DNA from: Methanoregulaceae archaeon UBA467 | Lineage (GTDB): Archaea; Halobacteriota; Methanomicrobia; Methanomicrobiales; Methanospirillaceae | Assembly (NCBI GenBank): GCA_002503825.1 | Contig: DASP01000007.1 | Location: 129,267-193,266, forward strand | Reading direction: 5' to 3' | DNA length: 64,000 nucleotides | Shown here: positions 9,134 through 18,700 of the stretch, one piece after another | How the letters are laid out: each line of letters begins with the position of its first letter | How positions within the stretch are numbered: the first letter of the stretch is position 1 | Notes under the pieces: model-generated | The model's input: the letters and a program-made list of their open reading frames with translations, nothing else | Told to the model about the DNA's origin: nothing | Databases searched by the model: none | Program-made: the position numbers and the translations under genes

Positions 9134-9736
9134 CTATGCTGAATCGCCTTTTGTCCGTCCGGAAGGTGAAGAATGGTCATAGGATTTCACCATTTCCACC
9201 GTTACATTCGTGGTGAGATGATAGGTTGTCATAAAGTGACGAAATGAACGGTTTTTCTCATTTGCAACCGGAATTGAATAATTATTCAGTATGTCGATCA
9301 TGAAAGGCAGGCGGGATGCATATTTCCTTGGGATCCTTTGATTGAAGATCTCCTTTGTCACGTGGTTTGTCGAACGCAGGGGTCGCAATCCAAGTCTTTT
9401 CGACGCGAGGTCGTCCAGACCGGCCAGGTACCAGCTTTCAATTTCCTGTACGATGACAAAAATCCGGTCAGGGTCAATACTACAGAACCTGTGCATTAAT
9501 ATTCCCTTTTTGACCCGGACATTGTGGGCATGGTCGATATCTGCCACAAGAATGAAGTCGTTATGTAAAGAGGTGATGCTCCTGATGAATTTGCATACTT
9601 TTTCGCTTTTCATGCAGGCGTACATGATCACTTCAACCGAATCATACCAGGATAAAAAGAGCGGCAGGATGATCCTCTTGAAAAAGCGCTCGTCGTCATT
9701 CCCTTCGACCAGAATAAATAGGCGTTTCCTGGTCAT
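9134..9736 (-). CDS. DUF4276-like TOPRIM-type protein (partner of ATPase)
   Basis: 200 aa. The N-terminus FILVEGNDDERFF is a TOPRIM-like VEG motif; an Asp pair (VADIDHA) follows, and EIESWYLAGLDDL matches the Glu-x-Trp motif characteristic of DUF4276. These acidic residues would coordinate a metal in a nuclease-like TOPRIM fold. The start overlaps the end of the AAA ATPase gene by 4 bases, so the pair is translationally coupled. The arrangement resembles ATPase/TOPRIM defence pairs such as PARIS or the single-chain OLD proteins; a defence role is inference. Confidence 0.7.
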   Translation of the reverse strand: MTRKRLFILVEGNDDERFFKRIILPLFLSWYDSVEVIMYACMKSEKVCKFIRSITSLHNDFILVADIDHAHNVRVKKGILMHRFCSIDPDRIFVIVQEIESWYLAGLDDLASKRLGLRPLRSTNHVTKEIFNQRIPRKYASRLPFMIDILNNYSIPVANEKNRSFRHFMTTYHLTTNVTVEMVKSYDHSSPSGRTKGDSA

Positions 9737-11013
9737 TCTATTCCCAGCAGGTTCTGGATAAACAGTTCCTCGATGCCAATCTCGTTCTCAAGGAAACTAC
9801 GTATCTCGGTCTTGTTTGCAGGCCGTGTGAGCCGGGAAAAACCTTCGTTATCTCTTGATATCAACAAAATATCCTCGATGGAAACATGTTTTACCATCTC
9901 AGGGTTGTGGGTGGTTACTATGATCTGCTTGAATCTGCTTGCATCCTTTAACATTTCCACCAGCCGTGAAATGAGATACGGATGAATATTTCGTTCAGGT
10001 TCCTCGATGATTGTAACCGGCCGGTCCTCGAAATACAACGCAATGATCAGGGCGCAGATATTGATTGTGCCATCAGAGACCACAGAAGCCGGGAAATATT
10101 TGTTCTTGCTGTATACCTCCTTTAATTTGAGGAACAACGACATATCCATAAATTTTTCAACCGCTATCTCATCGACGAAGGGGAGCATATCCCTGATGAG
10201 ACCAGAAAAAGCCTTTTTCTTCTCAGGGTCTTCAAGTATCTTTTTTATCACGATTGCAAGGTTGCTCCCGTCTTTTTCGAGTTCGGTCTTTCCCATGATA
10301 GGAACCGCCTTCTTTAAGAGCCGGGGATCAAAATCAAACACCTTCATCCCCCGGAATATCCATTCAAGCGGTGGAATGCCTGATACCGGAATCGGGATGT
10401 TTAATAACAGGCGCCCCTTTGGAACGGTTATTTTCTGTAACAAATGGGGAAAAATGTCTGAATCTGCCAGTATAAGCCCGGCCGGCGGGATGATCCCGAA
10501 GGATACGGACTGGTTCTCGTTGGCTAACGTAATTACACCTGTTCCGACATGTCCGGGGAGGTCCTGTTCTGCCCGTAAAAAAGTGCCTGCAATAATTAAG
10601 TTGTCCCGGCGTATATCGAAATTTTCACCGGAGTCCATGAATCTGAGGCAGAATTCATAGGTGATCTCGTATGGTTCAAAAAAAACAGGGGTGATGCCCT
10701 GTATGCCAATGACTTCCCCTTTTTTCTCTTCGAGGGTATACACAATACGGAGGGAAAAATCTTCTTTTCCCCCGATAAGCATATTCCTCATGTATTCTAC
10801 TCCGCCCTGAAGTGATATGGCATTATCCAGCCCGTATTTTGCAATATCGCGGATAAATTTGAAAATCTGGATGAAATTCGATTTCCCCGAAGCATTCGAC
10901 CCTATCACGATATTGAAATTATCAGGGCAGATTTCAAGATTCCTGAAACTTTTAAAGTTGGTAACGGCAAGTTCCCTGATGGGCATAAATACCCATTGCA
11001 GGGTCGGAACCAT
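9733..11013 (-). CDS. AAA_21/OLD-like ABC-type ATPase
   Basis: 426 aa. FKSFRNLEI precedes the Walker A motif GSNASGKSNF at about residues 38-47; Walker B (VTIIEEPERNIHP) is near residue 333, followed by TTHNPEM with the switch His. The middle part is the variable insertion of SMC-like AAA_21 ATPases. There are two possible ATG starts, 11013 and 10986. It is the first gene of a two-gene unit with the DUF4276 protein. A role in anti-phage defence or nucleic-acid surveillance is inferred from this pairing only. Confidence 0.78.
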   Translation of the reverse strand: MVPTLQWVFMPIRELAVTNFKSFRNLEICPDNFNIVIGSNASGKSNFIQIFKFIRDIAKYGLDNAISLQGGVEYMRNMLIGGKEDFSLRIVYTLEEKKGEVIGIQGITPVFFEPYEITYEFCLRFMDSGENFDIRRDNLIIAGTFLRAEQDLPGHVGTGVITLANENQSVSFGIIPPAGLILADSDIFPHLLQKITVPKGRLLLNIPIPVSGIPPLEWIFRGMKVFDFDPRLLKKAVPIMGKTELEKDGSNLAIVIKKILEDPEKKKAFSGLIRDMLPFVDEIAVEKFMDMSLFLKLKEVYSKNKYFPASVVSDGTINICALIIALYFEDRPVTIIEEPERNIHPYLISRLVEMLKDASRFKQIIVTTHNPEMVKHVSIEDILLISRDNEGFSRLTRPANKTEIRSFLENEIGIEELFIQNLLGIE

Positions 11014-11159
11014 AATAACTTCGCTTGCCTGTGCGTGGGAATTCGTATTCAGGAACAGGAAATATCAGTCTCTGTTTTTTTTTTGAACTTCCGCCGCTCC
11101 CGGGTGATACGGCACCCATATCCTGCCAGGGCAACTGCCTGATGACGATCTGCCCCGGA

Positions 11160-11927
11160 TTAACCTTTTTTTCTGTATGCCCACAGAAAACCGGCCATTC
11201 CGGTCCCGATAAATACCGCAGGGAGGGAGAGGGGGATGTTTGTTATAACGCCGTTTTCCTGTACCCGGCTCTTCGCCTTTTCCCGGTTTTCACGTGCCTG
11301 TGTCAGGCCCGGCCGGATTGCCAGAGCCCGGTCAAATGCCCGGACTGCTTCACTATAGCGCCCGAGGTTGTAGAGCATGGCGCCTTTCCGGTTCCATGCC
11401 TCGGCATCACCCGGGTTCATGTTTGTCACTTCCTCAAATGATTCGTATGCGGCCTGGCTGTTTCCAAGCGCTTCGTATGCAAGGCCGCGGTTGTAATATG
11501 CATTGCTGCTGTGAGGATTCAGTTCAAGGACGCGGTCATACGCCCCGAGCGCTTCGTCGTAGCGACCGAGCTCCTGCAATGCATTTCCCTTGTTCAGCCA
11601 TGCATCCGGCTGATCAGGATTGAGACCCAGGGATTGCTCATACGCAGAAAGCGCACCTTCTGTATTTCCCTGCCCGTATAACGCATTCCCAAGGTGAAAG
11701 TACGCGACAGATGAATTCTTGTCGAGATCGACGGCATTCTGGTAGGCGTTCGCAGCGTCGGCATACATCCCCTGCTCATAGTATCCGTTCCCCTGGTAAA
11801 TCCATACCTGTAATTCAGCCTGAGGAGTATCGCATGTACCATGAGGAAGCAGCAGGATCAGCAGCAGCATGACGATACCGGTGAAGGTCAGGCTCTTCGT
11901 GTTCGGGGTCCGGGCCATGAAAATCAT
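11160..11927 (-). CDS. Membrane-anchored TPR repeat protein
   Basis: About 255 aa from the ATG at 11927, which has GGTGG 8 bases upstream; a TTG at 11951 would extend it by 8 residues. A hydrophobic N-terminal segment (FTGIVMLLLILLLPHG) is followed by five or six TPR units with the usual AWxxxGxxLxxLGRYxEAxxxYDRAL pattern, and a second membrane segment (VFIGTGMAGFLWAY) ending in RKKG. The repeats should therefore face outside with a basic cytoplasmic tail. Such proteins act as protein-binding scaffolds; the partner is unknown. Confidence 0.85.
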   Translation of the reverse strand: MIFMARTPNTKSLTFTGIVMLLLILLLPHGTCDTPQAELQVWIYQGNGYYEQGMYADAANAYQNAVDLDKNSSVAYFHLGNALYGQGNTEGALSAYEQSLGLNPDQPDAWLNKGNALQELGRYDEALGAYDRVLELNPHSSNAYYNRGLAYEALGNSQAAYESFEEVTNMNPGDAEAWNRKGAMLYNLGRYSEAVRAFDRALAIRPGLTQARENREKAKSRVQENGVITNIPLSLPAVFIGTGMAGFLWAYRKKG

Positions 11928-12394
11928 TTTGATTTCCACCTGTTCCGGCAATAATGATATCGTTTCTGCCCGGCACCATACCGGTAATACTCCTGCTGCA
12001 GAAACGACAGGACATGATTGAAATAGGGATCATCTTCTCGCCGGAGTAAAAAGCAGTAAAGTGCAATCAGTGGATGCGATGCTTCCCACGGGGGATTGTT
12101 GCTATTAAAAACCGGTCTTTCCTGTCAATTTATCCTTTTTCAATTATTTATCAGGGGCTGCCTGGTACCGGAGAACAGGCTGCAAAAAGGGCTCTTCGCA
12201 ATCTTTTGTGGGGGAGGAAAAAGAATATATTACAATATGTGAGTTTTATTACCCCAAAATATCCCATGCGATACACGCCGCCGCCCCCGACGGGCGCCCC
12301 GGCGGCGGTTCGGTGACTGCGTTGTAATGGATTTGAGGACCCTGATTTCAGTGTACCCATACGAAACAGCGGGGAGGCTACCAAAAAGAGAACG
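11928..12394. other. Intergenic region with GC hairpin
   Basis: About 470 bases without a convincing gene. The 5' part holds the leader of the TPR gene and AT-rich sequence. The only structured element is a GC-rich inverted repeat at 12278-12308, listed separately. Confidence 0.6.
12278..12308 (-). terminator. GC-rich hairpin downstream of flippase gene
   Basis: Arms 12278-12285 (ccgccgcc) and 12301-12308 (ggcggcgg) pair perfectly, and an inner 3-bp pair (12286-12288 with 12292-12294) is also possible. It lies about 90 bases past the stop of the minus-strand flippase gene. A termination or processing role is inferred; no strong U-tract follows. Confidence 0.35.
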
Positions 12395-13897
12395 CTATAA
12401 CCAGCCGGGCCATGGTATCCCGAGGTTTGTTGAGAGCCCCTTCAGTTCATCCCTGATATCCCGGTCAATCCTGACAAGGACGACCATATAGAGAATCATT
12501 CCAAGAATTACGATACCTGCAAGAATGGCAAAATGGGAGACCGGAATAATGGTCCTTATTACCAGCACTACCAGACCCATACACGCCGAAGCGATGACAA
12601 TTTTAAACACCGATCTCCATTCAGGTAAAATAATGACCGAATTGCGGAGGAAGATGTGTGCGAGCAGGGATTTGATACCCATCGATACAAGGAGCGCACA
12701 TGCCGCTCCGATAATGCCGAGTCGGGGAATCAGGAGTATATCAAGCAGGACTACTGCAATTGCAGCGGCAAGGTTGGCATAAAAGACCATTCCCGGTCGT
12801 TTGAATGCAGAAAGTGCTGCTGAGTCGATCGCCTGGAATATCGTCACGAGCTGAACGATGAAAAGAACGTTTAAAGCAGGTGCTGCAACTGCAAACGGTG
12901 ACCCGTAGAGGTAATAGAGGAGGAGATCTGAGAGCAGGATTCCCCCGGTGCAGACCGGGACTGCCAGGATGAGCGCATAGGTGTATGAACGGGAAATGAC
13001 CTCCCTTATCGATTCAAAATCACCCTCCTTCCTCCACCGGCTGATCCTCGGGAAAAGTGTGGTTGAGAGCGCGGTGGCGCCGAGCAGTGCCAGTGTGGTC
13101 AGCTGAAACGACGTCCGGTAAAAGCCCACATCCTCGCTGTTCATGAAGTAGCCGACCAGTATCGTGTCGGCATACCCGACAATAACCGCGAGGCCCCCGG
13201 TCAGGAGGACAAAGGAGGCGTACGGGATCATGGACGTAACATGCCACCAGCGAAAGAGTACGGGTCTTTTTTCAAGGAACCGGAGGTTGATGACCAGCCC
13301 GGTGATAACCCCGGCAATAAAACCCCCTGCAAGCCCGGCCGCAAGGAACCCGAGAAATACCGCAAGCACCTGTACGACCGTCCGGACGAGTGTGCCTGCC
13401 AGTTCAGCGAGCTGGAGTACTCCTACCTTGCCGCTTCCATATACCCCGCACGATACCACTCCGGCGGCAGAACCCACAACGACTGCTACAAGAAGAAGGT
13501 CAAACAGCCCGCTCGATGCAAAATCAATCATGTATGGTCTGAGCAATAAAATGACCGTCAGTACAAGCGGCAGGAGGACGATTTTCACCGCAATGTGGGC
13601 CGAAAAAAACTGGTCTTCTTCGGATCCTTCACTGATCCTCTGTGTCGCGGCACCGCTTATCCCGCCGTCGGCAAAAAGGGTTGCCATGCTGTAATAGGCA
13701 AGAAACAGGTAAAATGCACCCAGCGGGCCCGCACCTGCCGTATGTGCGATATAAACCGTCGCGATGTATCCTATGGCCGTTATGGCAAGGTTTGAGCCGA
13801 GCGAGATGATACTCTGCCGGCGTACAGGGCCGATTCCGATCATCTGCCCGATCAGCCGTGAGATGGAGAACACTAGCGTACTATTCGGCAGACTCAA
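12395..13897 (-). CDS. Oligosaccharide flippase (Wzx/MATE-like)
   Basis: Up to 500 aa with about 14 hydrophobic segments. It has the polysaccharide-synthase pattern: N-terminal GSNLAITAIGYIATVYIAHTAGAGPLG, ADGGISGAATQRISE in the second loop, and ISRWRKEGDFESIREVISRSYTY in the central loop. It would flip lipid-linked sugars across the membrane for surface glycans or S-layer glycosylation. No glycosyltransferases lie nearby. The start is uncertain: TTG at 13897 is the longest, but a TATA-like element at 13900-13907 favours the GTG at 13873 or the ATG at 13843. Confidence 0.87.
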   Translation of the reverse strand: MSLPNSTLVFSISRLIGQMIGIGPVRRQSIISLGSNLAITAIGYIATVYIAHTAGAGPLGAFYLFLAYYSMATLFADGGISGAATQRISEGSEEDQFFSAHIAVKIVLLPLVLTVILLLRPYMIDFASSGLFDLLLVAVVVGSAAGVVSCGVYGSGKVGVLQLAELAGTLVRTVVQVLAVFLGFLAAGLAGGFIAGVITGLVINLRFLEKRPVLFRWWHVTSMIPYASFVLLTGGLAVIVGYADTILVGYFMNSEDVGFYRTSFQLTTLALLGATALSTTLFPRISRWRKEGDFESIREVISRSYTYALILAVPVCTGGILLSDLLLYYLYGSPFAVAAPALNVLFIVQLVTIFQAIDSAALSAFKRPGMVFYANLAAAIAVVLLDILLIPRLGIIGAACALLVSMGIKSLLAHIFLRNSVIILPEWRSVFKIVIASACMGLVVLVIRTIIPVSHFAILAGIVILGMILYMVVLVRIDRDIRDELKGLSTNLGIPWPGWL

Positions 13898-14011
13898 TAA
13901 ATTAAGCCATTCCCTGCGATAATCATTCCTGCATTTCTATCGATGACTTCGGCTTCTCCTGATCGAAATGAGTTAAAACCCGTATGCCAGTACTTCTAGT
14001 ACGATCTGCTG

Positions 14012-14920
14012 ATGACCGTCATCATTGATGCCCGGAACCTTGTCAAGAAATATGGTGCATTCACTGCAGTGGACGGTATCAGCTTTACCGTTGAAGAGGG
14101 CGAACTCTTCGGGTTCCTCGGCCCGAACGGTGCCGGAAAGACCACCACCATGAAGATGATCCAGTGCATTTCCCCACTGACATCCGGCTCCCTCTCGGTT
14201 TTTGATATGAATGTCTCTCTCTTTCCCAGGGAGATCAAGAGGCATCTCGGCGTCGTCCCGCAGGAGACAAACCTTGATCCCGAATTCACCTGCTTTGAGA
14301 ACCTGCTTGTATATTCACGCTATTTCAACATCCCGAAACGGGAGGCGGTGCGGCGTATCGAGGAGCTCCTTGACTTCATGTCATTACAGGAGAAGCATGA
14401 CGTGCTCATCGACCGGCTCTCAGGGGGTATGAAACGGAGACTGATACTCGCACGGGCCCTCATCAACGAACCACGCATCCTGATCCTTGACGAGCCTACC
14501 ATCGGCCTCGACCCTCAGGCACGCCACCTTATCTGGGAGAAATTAAAACTCCTCCAGGCACAGGGAAACACGATCGTCCTTACCACGCATTACATGGACG
14601 AGGCCGAGCGGCTCTGCAACCGGCTTGTCATCATGGACAACGGTAAGATCCTTGTCAACGGTTCACCCGGCGAGCTGGTGGGGTCGAACGTGGGAACCGA
14701 TATCGTCGAGGTCGAGCACACTCCCGATGTGATTGCATGCCTCGAAGCGATGAACGCACATTATGAAGTGTTCGGGGACATCGTGCAGGTGATCACCGGC
14801 AAACCGCGTGAAGTTGCAGACCGTCTCTTCGATTCCTGTCATCCGGTACGGATCTATGCCCGGAGGGCGACTCTTGAAGACGTATTTCTCAAACTCACGG
14901 GGAGGGCACTTCGTGACTGA
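14012..14920 (+). CDS. ABC transporter ATP-binding protein (ABC-2 exporter type)
   Basis: 302 aa. Walker A GPNGAGKTTT at about residues 37-46, signature LSGGMKRRL, Walker B LILDEPT, and the switch TTHYMDEAE. The C-terminal extension of about 80 residues after the NBD is typical of the DrrA/NodI type. It pairs with the overlapping permease gene as a half-exporter; the substrate (drug, lipid or polysaccharide) is not evident. Confidence 0.92.
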   Translation: MTVIIDARNLVKKYGAFTAVDGISFTVEEGELFGFLGPNGAGKTTTMKMIQCISPLTSGSLSVFDMNVSLFPREIKRHLGVVPQETNLDPEFTCFENLLVYSRYFNIPKREAVRRIEELLDFMSLQEKHDVLIDRLSGGMKRRLILARALINEPRILILDEPTIGLDPQARHLIWEKLKLLQAQGNTIVLTTHYMDEAERLCNRLVIMDNGKILVNGSPGELVGSNVGTDIVEVEHTPDVIACLEAMNAHYEVFGDIVQVITGKPREVADRLFDSCHPVRIYARRATLEDVFLKLTGRALRD

Positions 14921-15707
14921 AATATCATGGCCCGTCATAATTCCCCGCGTATCCATGGCGGCATGGACGGTCTGGCGAAGAAACTGGGATGTCTTTTTCA
15001 AGACGTACCAGGTGAACTTTCTCCCGCCCTTCATAGAGCCTGTCCTCTATCTCCTGGCGATGGGATATGGTCTTGGCATGTTCGTCGGCGATATAGAGGG
15101 AGTCCCGTACGTGGAGTATATCGCCCCTGCACTCCTCGCAATATCGATAATGAATTCAGCATTCTTTGAATGCACCTATTCGTCATTTGTCAGGATGTAT
15201 TACCAGAAGACCTTCGATGCCATTGTCGCGACCCCCCTTATGATCGAGGACGTCATCACCGGCGAGATCCTCTCGGGAGCCACGCGAAGTCTTATCTATG
15301 CATCGGTCATGCTCATCGTCCTGGTCGCGTTCGGAGTCGTTGACCTCCCTTCATCGCTCCTTATCATACCATTTGCATTTTTTGCCGGGCTGCTCTTCTC
15401 CTGTATAGCCATGTGTTTCACCGCGGTTACGCCCGGGATTGACACCCTGAACTATCCTGCATTCCTTTTTATCACCCCCATGTTCCTTTTTTCAGGGACT
15501 TTTTTTCCACTCTCGGTCCTCCCGCCCTTTCTCCAGACGTTTGCCATTGCAGTCCTGCCACTCACACAGGTCGTCACGGTGACCCGCTCGCTGACACTCT
15601 CATCCATCTCGCCCCTCTTTTTTTACAGCCTGGTCTGGATCGCAGGTGTCATACTGATCTTTTTTATACTTGCCATTCACCTTATGAAAAAGAGGCTCGT
15701 TGTATAG
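14913..15707 (+). CDS. ABC-2 type exporter permease
   Basis: 264 aa from a GTG at 14913, which overlaps the ATPase gene by 8 bases and has a ggggaggg ribosome site just upstream. Six membrane segments are seen, with the NFLPPFIEPVLYLLAMGYGLG start and the TPMFLFSGTFFPLSVLPPFLQ motif typical of DrrB/NodJ permeases. It forms the membrane part of the exporter with the preceding ATPase. Confidence 0.9.
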   Translation: MTEISWPVIIPRVSMAAWTVWRRNWDVFFKTYQVNFLPPFIEPVLYLLAMGYGLGMFVGDIEGVPYVEYIAPALLAISIMNSAFFECTYSSFVRMYYQKTFDAIVATPLMIEDVITGEILSGATRSLIYASVMLIVLVAFGVVDLPSSLLIIPFAFFAGLLFSCIAMCFTAVTPGIDTLNYPAFLFITPMFLFSGTFFPLSVLPPFLQTFAIAVLPLTQVVTVTRSLTLSSISPLFFYSLVWIAGVILIFFILAIHLMKKRLVV

Positions 15708-15770
15708 ATGAAATCAAAAATAAAGCCACTTAAACCCACAGTTACGGACCACCCATGTAACGTTCAGAAC

Positions 15771-15780
15771 CTATAAATAT
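15771..15780 (+). promoter_or_regulatory. TATA element for the CBS-domain gene
   Basis: The sequence ctataaatat matches an archaeal TATA box. Transcription would begin near 15800, so the ATG at 15816 (short leader) fits better than the ATG at 15798. Confidence 0.5.
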
Positions 15781-15815
15781 CACGCACGCGTCCTTTTATG
15801 CTCGGAGACAAATTC

Positions 15816-16238
15816 ATGACCTCATATCATTTCTGCCAGAAAAATGTCCTGATCGTCAAACCGGACGCTACAATCCAGTTTGTCGCAGGACTCATGAAAG
15901 AAAAGAATATCGGATGTGTGGTGATCACAGACGATCATAAGCCTGTCGGCATCGTCACCGACCGGGATATCGCCCTGCGAGGTTCGGGACTCTGTGAAAG
16001 CCCTGGTTCGACCCTGATTGAATCGATAATGAGCAGGGATATTGTATCGGTCACCAAGGATACAGGGATATTCGAGGCCATCCAGACGATGAAGTCTGCA
16101 GGCGTGCGCCGGATGCCTATCGTGGACGGGGCGGGCAGGCTGGTGGGGCTTTTAACAGTCGATGACCTCATCCGGCTCCTTTCGCGTGAAATGGCAGATA
16201 TTGCCAGGATTATCGGGAAAGAAGGCCCGAATATCTGA
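15816..16238 (+). CDS. Two-CBS-domain protein
   Basis: 140 aa. Two CBS repeats fill the protein (about 5-65 and 72-130), with KPVGIVTDRDIAL and GRLVGLLTVDDLIRLL as the repeat ends. CBS pairs bind adenosine nucleotides and act as energy sensors. There is no catalytic domain, so it should act on a partner that cannot be named from context. The ATG at 15816 is chosen because cggaga lies about 8 bases upstream and the TATA box at 15771 would place the transcript start near the other ATG (15798). Confidence 0.85.
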   Translation: MTSYHFCQKNVLIVKPDATIQFVAGLMKEKNIGCVVITDDHKPVGIVTDRDIALRGSGLCESPGSTLIESIMSRDIVSVTKDTGIFEAIQTMKSAGVRRMPIVDGAGRLVGLLTVDDLIRLLSREMADIARIIGKEGPNI

Positions 16239-16341
16239 ACTTTTTTATACACGCACTATTATTGCTGCTCCTGTTTCTGCCCGCGTCGTAGAGAATTCTC
16301 CCTGGTATCCCGGTTCCTGACATACGATTTCTGTCCGCCAA

Positions 16342-17817
16342 ATGTTGATATCCATTGAACCGGAGATGTACAAATACGTGCATGACAGGGACGCATCCCG
16401 GGGTGGTGGCAAAGACCACCGGATACCGCAGACTGATCCATTAATCTCCAGGAAGCCCGCGTTCCCGAGAACTGTCCTGCTTGTCCTCCTGACCATCGCC
16501 ACGTTTTTAAACCCGTTTGCCGGTTCCAGCATCAATCTCGCCCTCCCCCTTATCGGCGATGAGTTTGGCATCGATGCGGTAATGCTCTCGTGGGTACCGG
16601 CCACCTACCTCCTCTCCAGTGCGGTCTTCTTATTGCCCGCCGGAAAAATGGGGGATATTCTCGGCAGGATTACGGTATTTCGTATCGGCACGATAGTCTA
16701 CACGGCCGCCTCGTTCCTGACGATATTCACGCCATCAACGCCGTTCCTTCTCGGGTGCAGGTTTATGATGGGATTTGGAAGCGCAATGATCTTTTCCACT
16801 GCCGTTGCAATTATCTCCGAGCTCTACCAGCCCGGTGAGCGTGGGAGGGCGCTCGGACTGAATGTTACTGCAATTTATGCAGGTCTTACCACAGGCCCGT
16901 TCCTCGGAGGCATTCTCACCCAGTTTTTCGGATGGCGAAGCATATTTGTGGTCACCGTCATTCTTGGAGGATGTATCCTGCCGTTCCTCGACAGGTTTCC
17001 TTCATCGCTGAACCGGAAAAGCAGCCAGACATTTGACCTGTCAGGAAGTATTCTCTCATCGATCGTCCTCGTAACGTTCTTCATCGGTCTTTCCGGCATA
17101 ACCAATATTTCAGGAATAATCACGGTATTTCTGTCCGTCGTGCTCGCAATAGTCTTTTTTTCAACACAGAGACGTAAGGAGCACCCAATCATCCCGTTGT
17201 CGCTCCTCGGGCAGAGCCCGGCCTTTACACGTATGAACCTGGCGGCGCTTATCAATTACAGTGCCACCTTTGCGGTCACATTTTTAATGAGCCTTTACCT
17301 TCAGGTGGTCAGGGGTTTTGGCCCGGCAGCGGCAGGATCGCTCCTTCTTCTCCAGCCCCTCGCGCAGATGGTCTGTTCTCCGGTCGCAGGTAGACTTTCC
17401 GACCGGATTGATCCATCTCTCCTCGCATCAGCCGGCATGATCATCTCGGCAGGGAGCCTGCTCTGGATCTCATCGTTTGATGCCGGCACACCGGTAGTGA
17501 TGATCATCGGCGGGTTCCTCTGCCTCGGGATCGGCCTTGCATTTTTTTCCTCGCCAAACACCAATGCCATCATGAGCACCGTTGAACGGCACGATTACGG
17601 GACGGCATCGGCACTGCTCGCCATGATGCGTTCTCTTGGCATGATGCTCTCGATGAGTATTGTCATGGTCTTTTTCTCGCTCGTTCTTGGAACGGGCATC
17701 ATCAGCCCTGAGCAAAGCACTGAGTTTCTGGCAAGTATGCACCTCGCACTCATCACCTGTTTTGTCCTGACCGTTACCGGGGCGGCCCTCTCGTGGCCGC
17801 GTCATCCGAGAAAATAA
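16342..17817 (+). CDS. MFS multidrug-type transporter (DHA2, 14-TM)
   Basis: 491 aa, about 14 membrane segments after a 45-residue cytoplasmic N-terminus. Motifs include PATYLLSSAVFLLPAGKMGDILGR (loop 2-3, MFS motif A) and GLTTGPFLGGILTQFFGWRSIF (motif C region), as in EmrB/QacA proteins. It would export amphipathic compounds using the ion gradient. It is a single gene on its strand; a second in-frame ATG lies at 16366. Confidence 0.88.
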   Translation: MLISIEPEMYKYVHDRDASRGGGKDHRIPQTDPLISRKPAFPRTVLLVLLTIATFLNPFAGSSINLALPLIGDEFGIDAVMLSWVPATYLLSSAVFLLPAGKMGDILGRITVFRIGTIVYTAASFLTIFTPSTPFLLGCRFMMGFGSAMIFSTAVAIISELYQPGERGRALGLNVTAIYAGLTTGPFLGGILTQFFGWRSIFVVTVILGGCILPFLDRFPSSLNRKSSQTFDLSGSILSSIVLVTFFIGLSGITNISGIITVFLSVVLAIVFFSTQRRKEHPIIPLSLLGQSPAFTRMNLAALINYSATFAVTFLMSLYLQVVRGFGPAAAGSLLLLQPLAQMVCSPVAGRLSDRIDPSLLASAGMIISAGSLLWISSFDAGTPVVMIIGGFLCLGIGLAFFSSPNTNAIMSTVERHDYGTASALLAMMRSLGMMLSMSIVMVFFSLVLGTGIISPEQSTEFLASMHLALITCFVLTVTGAALSWPRHPRK

Positions 17818-17850
17818 GGAGAATCCAGAGGTTTAATCGTGGATATGAGA

Positions 17851-18519
17851 TTAAATCCACCCTTTTTCTTTCCACCACGTATACTCGTGCACCCATTCAT
17901 CACGCCGGTAAGTAACGAGTGCTTTCATGCGTTCCCGCATCTCTGCATGCATGGCCTGTTGTTCGGGATATACTTTCTTTTCTTCAATGGCCCGTGCAAG
18001 GACTATTCCAAGTTGTTCTGATTCTTTTTCCGCAGTCATTATCCGTAATGGATCAGGGCCGAGTACCGCGTCCACCATCCCAACAGTTGTTCCGCCAAGG
18101 ATGCGGAGGGTGCTGTTTAAATATTCAGCCACGGCATCTGCATGCGAACCGCCTGCAGTAGAGACTGCACACCCGTATTTTCCATCAAACATCTGGCAAT
18201 GGATGGAATCTGCAAGGCGGTCAAGGAGGACCTTCATCTGGGCTGTGACCGAGTTGATGTATACCGGAGATCCAAGCACTATGCCGTCAGATTCGAGCAT
18301 CTTATTGTGGATATCACAGAAATCGTCAGCGTGGATACACTCCCCTTTTGCATAGCATGTCCCGCACCCGGTGCAGAACTCAAGGTCAAGGTCGCAGATA
18401 TCCACATATTCAACCGATGCCCCGCAGTCCTGTGCGCCCCTGAGAACGCCCCTGACCAGGATGGCAGTCTGGCTCGCGTTGCCACGGGGACTGCCGTTAA
18501 TCCCGAGAATCTTTACCAT
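17851..18519 (-). CDS. Iron-sulfur flavoprotein (flavodoxin/NADPH-FMN reductase family)
   Basis: 222 aa. The FMN-binding start GINGSPRGNASQTA and the Cys cluster CTGCGTCYAKGEC (about residues 49-61) define the archaeal Isf family, which carries FMN and a 4Fe-4S cluster and moves electrons from ferredoxin. GSPVYINSVTAQMKVLLDR is the second flavin-contact region. The ATG has GGTG 8 bases upstream and a TATA element at about 18550. Confidence 0.88.
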   Translation of the reverse strand: MVKILGINGSPRGNASQTAILVRGVLRGAQDCGASVEYVDICDLDLEFCTGCGTCYAKGECIHADDFCDIHNKMLESDGIVLGSPVYINSVTAQMKVLLDRLADSIHCQMFDGKYGCAVSTAGGSHADAVAEYLNSTLRILGGTTVGMVDAVLGPDPLRIMTAEKESEQLGIVLARAIEEKKVYPEQQAMHAEMRERMKALVTYRRDEWVHEYTWWKEKGWI

Positions 18520-18549
18520 GAATGGTTCACCTGATTAACCGTTGGTGAT

Positions 18550-18559
18550 ATTATATATC
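18550..18559 (-). promoter_or_regulatory. TATA element for the iron-sulfur flavoprotein gene
   Basis: The AT-rich attatatatc on this strand lies about 35 bases before the ATG at 18519, which predicts a leader of roughly 10 bases. Confidence 0.4.
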
Positions 18560-18700
18560 AGATTTCCGAAAGGAGGCAATCTGTAAATAATGCATTCATG
18601 TCCCGGCGGCATACATGAGACACCACCCGGTACCTGTTCCTCATTCATGGGATAGACTTTTTTCCTGTGGCGCTGTAGCACCTGAGAGCAGGACCGCTTC

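Noticed and set aside
18598..18663. Micro-ORF of 21 codons after a strong aaaggagg site near 18570
   Set aside because: The spacing from the ribosome-like site is long and there is no sign of conservation; too short to call.
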